Source: Butyriboletus loyo (lineage: Eukaryota; Basidiomycota; Agaricomycetes; Boletales; Boletaceae). From it: a stretch of DNA of 52,592 bases. The notes under the pieces are model-generated. The model did no database searches, was not told the DNA's origin, and saw only the letters and a program-made list of their open reading frames with translations. The DNA lies in assembly GCA_038093515.1 (NCBI GenBank), contig JBBPSI010000176.1:1-52592 (forward strand), in the 5' to 3' direction. This document shows positions 46,460-52,592 of this stretch, piece by piece; position 1 is the stretch's first letter, and each line of letters opens with the position of its first letter. Made by a program: the position numbers and the translations under genes.

Positions 46460-47850
46460 TAGTGACGGAAACGATATACCCTTGTGATGCCCATTATATT
46501 GTCGGACAGTCTCGCCCGAAGCCATCTCCCAGAGTCGAGCAGTATGATCTGAGGATGGTGTTGACCAGTAGGCGTCAAAAACTAATGGTCAAGCTAGATA
46601 ATAATTATCTCACCTGTCACGAGATATGCAGAGTCCGCACTAAAATCAGTCTCACACCCATCTCTGATGCCCTTGCAGTACTTTCTCTTGCTTCAATTCA
46701 TGATTCTGAGATGCGGACCATATCTTCACTGTAGTGTCCGCAGAAGATACCTAATCTATCCGCGGGAGCCCTGGATGCACGCAGAAAGGAAACTCAGATA
46801 CATAACTTACCTAACATCAGGACTGAGAAGGACGCGGGTTATACACTTCTTATGCGCGCTGAACTTGGTTACGGCCTGGTATCTCGGAAGTTCAGATTTC
46901 TCTTCGTTAATCTTCCAGACATAGCATCTGCCCTAATGACGGAATGATGAACCCTAATTCGACCCAAGCATTGGGGCCATGCCTTATTATTTCCAGTAAC
47001 CAAACAAGATCCATCAGAAGCCAGGCTGACAGACCTGATAGGCACGTCGCCCGCGGGGGTCTTGCGCTCGCGCATTAAAGGATCGGAATAAAGGAGAAGA
47101 AATCGACGTACCAGTTCATGGGAACAGAAATTTTCAGACAGATCCCGCTGTTTGATGCATCCGGCCTGATCGCAGGAGATGAGCTCTCCTTGATTAGGAT
47201 GGACGCAGACATCTTTGACTGAGCACGTATGTATTAGCATCGTCTAAAGAGAGCAATATGTTAAGATGAAGCTACCAGGGGCGCCATTATCATAAGTGCG
47301 GTGCACTTGCGTACTCCTGAGGCGATATATGAAGCAATCCCTAGAATAATCAGACTTGAAATGGATGAGTACCTGAGGTCCCATATCCTGATAGTCCCGT
47401 CTTTACCACCAGTAACTAACCATTTCCCTTCGCTGTGGAAGGAAACGGGGGTGACATTCATGGTGTGAGCATCGAGACAGGTCAGCTACCGAATCGCATA
47501 TTTCAATACGTGGGCTATGGAGATGGGGAAACCAACCGGGGTGGAGGAAGTGCTAGCGACCTCGTAAACTTTCTTGTGGATTGCCGCAGCGAGTAGACGC
47601 TTGCTAAGAGCCGGAACGTGAATGAGACCCTCCACAATAAGAAAAGAGCTGAATTACTGGGGAGAGATAGCAAGGCAATTTACTTGCTAACGACGAACTC
47701 AAGTATGACCTAATTTGCAGTGTGCCAATCATTGAAAAGACGGTGCTCACGCCAGATTCCCCCGACCTTGCGATGGTGCGGGAGCAAATTCCACTCCAAG
47801 CTTCCCAGAACGGTCGTATGAGCCTGTTACTAGAATAACCGACATTCCGC
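46460..47850 (-). pseudogene. LST8: Decayed LST8 (TOR complex WD40 subunit) gene
   Basis: Pieces appear in the right order on the - strand: FWEAWSGICSRTIA (near 47,800), SKRLLAAAIHKKVYEV (near 47,580), NVTPVSFHSEGKWLVTGGKD and GTIRIWDLR (47,461-47,375), HRTYDNGAP (near 47,290), VKDVCVHPNQGELISCDQAG (47,222 down), DVPIRSVSLASDGSCLVTGN (near 47,050), QAVTKFSAHKKCITRVLLSP (near 46,880), SADTTVKIWSAS (near 46,745) and [20 protein letters not shown] with NGHHKG (near 46,500). LST8 is a seven-blade WD40 subunit of TORC1 and TORC2. Frame changes, a small deletion before FWEA and stops separate the pieces, while intron-like gaps remain. A functional copy is expected elsewhere. Confidence 0.85.
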
Positions 47851-50550
47851 GTCAGTTGTAGTCGACGATAAATGAGGGTTCTCGAGCACGTTGTAACTGA
47901 GTCCAATACGGAATTTGGACGAGTGATCGAGGTTTCTCAGGCTGAGCTCCACTGTTTTCCCATCTGCCCTTGCCACAGCTGTTATACCCCTTCATTTTCC
48001 GCCTCACATATCTCTGCAAAAGGTTGCACACGTATGTACACGATTCTCACGTTCAACTTGAAGACCCACCAACAGTCTGCTCGAGGTCCAAAGCTGAGCC
48101 CTTCCAGATGAAGGTCCGGCTGATGAACGATGGCAACGTGTGAGTAATTGGATATGTCTGCCACGCGTCATGCATCATGCATCATGCCAGGATCATTTGT
48201 TTCATCGCCGTGGGTACCTGAGTCTTTGGGGACCTCAAGCATCATTACGTCCCTTCCATGATGCCGTTCTGCCTCGACCTTCACGAGTTCATCCATTTCG
48301 TAACTCACACCTACTATGTAAGACATTGTCCCATTTGATTTAGTACGATACAGGGATCTCAAACACACACTCAGTTGTCCATGAATTAATCGAGTCCGGC
48401 TATTCTAATCGTTCTGGCGTCGTTACTCGCAAACCCAATAAGCGACATTCATAGGTTTCCGCACCAAAGGCATGCCCATTGAGTAGGTCTTATCACCGAC
48501 TGTTCCCTCCCTAGCTTGAAGGAATCTGGAGATTGATGGAGACACTCAGATCAGGTTTATAAGGAGAGCGCAACCCACCAGCCAATGGTTCCTCACGACC
48601 TTCAGCTTGCCGTTCACTACCTACTATGTTGGCTATGAACGCTTACCCCGTAGGTTCCCGCTTTACTCCCCAGAATGCTGCTGACACGGAGCGCAGAACG
48701 GCACACAAGTTTTCTTCTGGAGTGCCGCTGGCGAAATCAAACAGGGTACTGTACAATCCACAAGCCGCCTTTCTGACGTAATTTTCTTTCTTCAATGTGC
48801 ACCGTACCGTATCTGATGGTCTGTAGGGGACACAAGTCATCATCATCGCATTGGATGGGGGTGAAGGTCATCGCAGTCTGCCGTAAGTGGTCTCAACACT
48901 GCGACTCCCAGATGTAGCCGCTGACGCCAATGAATACAGTGTCTCCAGTGTTTCAAAATTAAACTAGGCCACCACTACCTACTCAGGTGCACACGCTGCA
49001 TCTGTATTGTAGATATCATTGCTTGTTAGAGCCAATGCATGAACTTCAATCCCCCACACTGTATCAATCCGCCTCCCGGATCAGCCATATAGTTGTTTAT
49101 TTGCCTGTAGCTGAGGACTGTTCCTAATATGAATCATGTCGCATTTCACCTTCAATTCGACAGACTTGTAGGGAACCATATCATATGAGTAATTTTGTTA
49201 TGGCGTGTCTCCAAACCGCATGGTATCAGTTACCAGGTTGGTAACCCTAATCCGACTGCATGTTTTTCTGTCTTGTCCGATAGACCCACAAATGTAGGCA
49301 GTCGCTTGCTGATCCTATCCCAGGTCGACAAGCCAAAATTGGGGCAAGGAAGTCAAGCGAGAATTTGACATGAAGATCTAGACCGTTGAGGAGGCATGCG
49401 AGATCGGGGTTGATACTCTTATCACAGGCAACACTTGCTGAAGTTGTGCGTATTTGATCGTGGCCCTATGTGTATTCCCTTCGTTCTCGAGGGTTGGTAT
49501 TGAACCCGGAGGTCGGAAACTGCAACATCATTAGCGTTGCAGTCAACTTTGGGTGACTAACTAATTTAGAAGCACCCCGTTTGTAGTCTTTTCACATCAT
49601 GTCCGCGCTTGTGTGCATGCGAGTAAGTGATGGCTGGCTCGAACGTCATTGAGCTGATGGAACCAAGAGAATGGCGTTGTTTCACATACGATGCGATCGC
49701 GTATAAAAAATATGGTTTCACTTTGAAACCGAACATGGGGTTCCGTATGCCCTGCTGTATTGCTGTAGGTAAAAGAACTCGAGTGTCAACAACATAAGGT
49801 TTCCAAATACGTTGCGCCAGATGGTGCCGTCAGGGATATACTGTAGTGAGGCAGGAGTCCCTTCCGCGAATTTGGCTTAATCAAGCTACACTGCATATCA
49901 TTCACTCAGCAAACCGGTATAGGTTGTGTTTACGCCTACCGACTTCACCTTCCCCGCGCCGTCCTCCCTGTGATCCTAGCGAGAACTGAGAAGAGGCAAA
50001 TTATGAGGAGTTAGTCATGCACCCTGATCATTATACTGATACATTGCCCACACTCGGCTTCATCCCTATCTGTTGACGGCAGAATTGCATGTCTCCAGTA
50101 GTAGCGGACATCGTCTCTGCAATATAGTCAATGCATGTATTTGACCTAGATGTATATACATTACCTTTGTAGATAAATGCTACCAGACGGAAGTAATATC
50201 AAAGCTCTCCGACGCTGCGGGACTTGAGGATTCCATCCTTAATGTCCTTGTAGCCCCGATCGGAGGCTCACACCTAGGATCCATCCACCACTCACAGAGA
50301 CATTGTTAATGTGAGGAAGGATTTCCCCAGATGACGCCAGGTGCAACAGATGAGTCTGTATTTTTTGAAGGGTAGATATCAGCTCACAGGCGGTCCAATA
50401 CTGGAGTTAGGCCGCGAAGTTCAGATTTCGGCCAGGAAGAGGGGCGCATTTTGCGATAATCCCGAATAACATTGTCGTAGTAGCCCTTGGGGAATGAACA
50501 CTCGAAAACAAAGGGATTCCGTACCATGTACTCACCTCGTGTAGTTAGTA
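47851..50550. other. Gene-poor stretch
   Basis: No frame over 80 codons and no motif that I can name. Sequence character is like that around the LST8 remnant, so older pseudogenes are possible. Confidence 0.45.
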
Positions 50551-50640
50551 ATGTGCCGGGCCCGGGTCAGGCTCAAAGCCCCAGGTCGGGCCCGACTCTG
50601 GGGGGCTCAGGGCCAGCCCAGGCTTGAGCCGGGGCTCATG
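50551..50640. repeat. GC-rich dispersed repeat, inverted relative of 18,601-18,720
   Basis: ggctcaaagccccaggtcgg here matches, inverted, ccgacctgg...aaagccgggcc near 18,680-18,715. It is a short interspersed family with no coding content. Confidence 0.6.
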
Positions 50641-50687
50641 AGGAGGATGGTGATGGGTTTTGCAGTGGCGGAGGTGGTGAAGTTGGT

Positions 50688-50848
50688 GACGAGCGCACGA
50701 GCGAAACGAACACAAACGCGTTCATTTCGCTCCCGTGCTCATCATGCGTCCGGCTGCCAGTGGGTGAGGACGAGGGTGGTGGTGGTGGTGGTGACGAGCG
50801 CCCGAGCGAAACGAACACAAACGTGTTCGTTTCGCTCCTGCACTCGTC
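50688..50848. repeat. Tandem pair of hairpin-forming sequences
   Basis: Two copies 105 bp apart (50,688-50,743 and 50,793-50,848). The second has a perfect 15-bp stem, gagcgaaacgaacac (50,804-50,818) and its complement (50,823-50,837), around the loop aaac, with a weaker outer stem. The first copy has two mismatches in the stem. Confidence 0.85.
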
Positions 50849-50880
50849 GTGCGTCGGGCTGTGGTGGGGGGTTGCATGCT

Positions 50881-50946
50881 ATCCATCCATCCATCCATCC
50901 ATCCATCCATCCATCCATCCATCCATCCCATCCATTCCATCCATCC
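50881..50946 (+). repeat. (ATCC)n microsatellite
   Basis: Twelve perfect atcc units followed by interrupted ones. Confidence 0.95.
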
Positions 50947-51077
50947 CGTCTTAAGAATCTAAAAAGTCTGAAAAGTTAACGGAGGACGGCGGGGGAAAGT
51001 GTGAGTAGGCGACGCTTAAGTTTCGGGTGTGTCGGGTGTGTCACAATCACAAAAAAAGCAAAATCGTGGTACAACAG

Positions 51078-51483
51078 CAGTGTTCTGCCGGTCAGTGGAC
51101 GCAAGTCAGAGTCACTGACCGCAAATCGTGGGAAATTCGTCAAAGTTCGCCAACGTTCACCTGAACGTGACTTTCAGCGGTTCCATGGTCCTTCGGTACT
51201 AGCCTAGTACATACTATAACATGAGCAATCTTATCAATGCCCCCAACCCAGACTCGCCTCATTGCAATGCCTCGTACAAGCCTCACGTGAAACATTTATG
51301 AGCGAAGGACATCCTTGTGTCCATACCAATCCACCCGGCCTTCCTGGCCAATTAGCTTTGATTATATAATTTACAGCCTTGACTTCTGACACTGCACGCG
51401 TTCAGTTCATCTGCGTCTATGGGAAAGTTCATTGATGTACGTTCGCTAACTCTTGTGAACGTTCACTGACCGGCAGAACACTG
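51078..51483. mobile_element. Non-autonomous hAT-type element (MITE), 406 bp
   Basis: Perfect 20-bp terminal inverted repeats, cagtgttctgccggtcagtg (51,078-51,097) and its complement (51,464-51,483), are flanked by the perfect 8-bp target duplication tacaacag (51,070-51,077 and 51,484-51,491). An 8-bp duplication with CAG-type ends is the mark of the hAT superfamily. There is no transposase inside, so it depends on an autonomous element elsewhere. Confidence 0.93.
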
Positions 51484-51491
51484 TACAACAG

Positions 51492-52014
51492 TACATGTAA
51501 TTATCAGGCGATATATGTAGACTCGTGACCAGTCGTCTAAAAGAGGCAAGCAGGCAAGCCGTCGATAGACGGACTGGTAAATTTGGTTGTAGCGCAAGGG
51601 GGGTGAGCGGATCCGCCAAGTAACGTGACTTTTGTCCAATAAGATAATCTGTGGTTTCCCTATGAAAGTTATTTTGACTTCACTTTACTATTTGTTGTCA
51701 AAATTAATCAAGGGACTGTGCCTCGATGCACCGAGCATGATACAATCTGAGTCCGAGTACCATCATGGACCACAAGGTCATTACAATGGTTGTTGGGGTG
51801 ATTCGGCACACTTCATTGGACATTCTAACTCAATTTGCTTCAACATCAATTAACAGTTGACTACCTCATGAACTCCTGGTGACTTTGAATGACAAAGATA
51901 AACTCAACACTCCAGGCATGCCTGATTGTGTCAATTATCACTGATGGTCACATTGTTCCACAGGTTTTTCAGCTCAAGGCTTCCCTGGAAATACTACACA
52001 AGCCCATGTAGTCA
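51492..52014. other. Gene-free stretch
   Basis: No supported gene; simple intergenic sequence between the MITE and a dispersed repeat. Confidence 0.5.
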
Positions 52015-52150
52015 CATTCTCCTATGCAGATGGCCACCCTGGGTTGACAATGTCACCTGGCATATGGCCACCCCAGGGCAGGCCCTTGGGTGAAATTTAG
52101 CATGGCATTGACAGACAGGCCTGCCAGGTATATATAGAGGAAATGTATGG
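52015..52150 (-). repeat. Dispersed repeat, inverted partner of 14,032-14,165
   Basis: The reverse complement matches 14,032-14,165. Just downstream, gcctgcca.gt.tatatag is repeated about 73 bp later (near 52,121 and 52,194), a small internal duplication. Confidence 0.8.
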
Positions 52151-52235
52151 TAGATGGGAGGGCCTGCAGGTGGACATATGGTATATATGGGGGGCCTGCC
52201 ATGTGTATATAGAAGGGATGTGCTTTAGACAGAAG

Positions 52236-52592
52236 TGTTATAATTGTATCTCTTATAACTATCTTTTGTGTTTGGACTTCGTCATATTTCTCTTTCAAAG
52301 GTCACATGACTTTGCGCACGTGATTGTGGGATTATACATGTGATCACAGGCTGACTAAGCGTATGATGTCATGGTCCAGACTGGCCCAGACTCTATGACG
52401 TCGCGCCTCATGTATTTAATCTCCGTTTGCTTCTCTTCTATTTTCCATCATCATCGACTCGTGACTCCTTTATATGTACATGTATAGTAACTAGTCTCAC
52501 GCACTGCCTGGTCTGTGCGCATCCCCTTGTAATATAAAAAGGGCTCGTGGTTGCAGCTTGTTGAAACGGTAGTGTTCTATTTCTGTATTTCA
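52236..52592 (+). mobile_element. LTR of the 1,830-2,322 family, cut by the window edge
   Basis: It starts TGTTATAATTG and follows the solo LTR at 1,830 closely, including catgtatttaatctc and the aatataaaaaggg TATA-like box. The sequences diverge near the right edge (from about 52,560). Whether it is a solo LTR or the 5' end of a full element cannot be seen. Confidence 0.92.

Overview
The window is fungal nuclear DNA, most likely from an Agaricomycete (mushroom-forming basidiomycete). The evidence is dense introns of 46-83 nt with GT-AG borders, a class I hydrophobin, basidiomycete-style F-box proteins, a Crinkler-type protein ending in the kinase domain typical of this group, TPR fragments of the 'ALELRPQGHPDR' type, and chromodomain Ty3/gypsy retrotransposons. 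A member of Boletales is possible but is only inference.

Layout. 1-9,224 is a retrotransposon-rich block: the 3' end of a gypsy element with its LTR, three solo LTRs with perfect 5-bp target duplications (atgct, caatg, atacc), and a decayed large gene (AT-hook plus Ulp1-type protease region, then a long unknown region) into which two of those solo LTRs inserted. 9,225-14,170 is satellite-like: a strand-switching GTGTAG/CTACAC array, a ~285-bp tandem repeat and a 69-bp minisatellite. 14,170-30,300 is the accessory core. A 2.3-2.4 kb inverted repeat (15,718-18,043 and 27,449-29,895) flanks about 9.4 kb. Each arm carries the head of a Crinkler-like gene back to back with fragments of polyubiquitin and plasma-membrane H+-ATPase genes. 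The right-hand Crinkler gene (25,147-28,102, minus) is full length: four ubiquitin-like header domains, a PD-(D/E)XK nuclease-like domain and a kinase-like domain. The left copy is truncated. Between and beside the arms lie further gene fragments that kept their introns (GATA factor, TPR protein, carotenoid oxygenase, Skn7-type response regulator).

31,719-43,938 is an ordinary gene-dense segment for which complete exon structures close in frame: a glycine-rich-domain (GRDP/DUF1399-like) protein (659 aa), a glutamine-synthetase-like enzyme (476 aa), a 96-aa cysteine-motif protein, an F-box-like protein, a Trm44-like tRNA methyltransferase (526 aa), a class I hydrophobin (107 aa) and a second F-box-like protein (507 aa). 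43,939-52,592 is gene-poor: a decayed LST8 (TORC subunit) WD40 gene, a hairpin-bearing duplicated repeat, an ATCC microsatellite, a 406-bp hAT-type MITE with an 8-bp target duplication, and a second, cut-off copy of the LTR family seen at 1,830.

How parts relate. The conserved block supplies housekeeping and cell-wall functions. The accessory block looks like a site where transposition, tandem duplication and inverted duplication have built and copied a putative nuclease-kinase effector/defence gene next to captured host gene pieces. All functional statements come from reading motifs; no database search was run.
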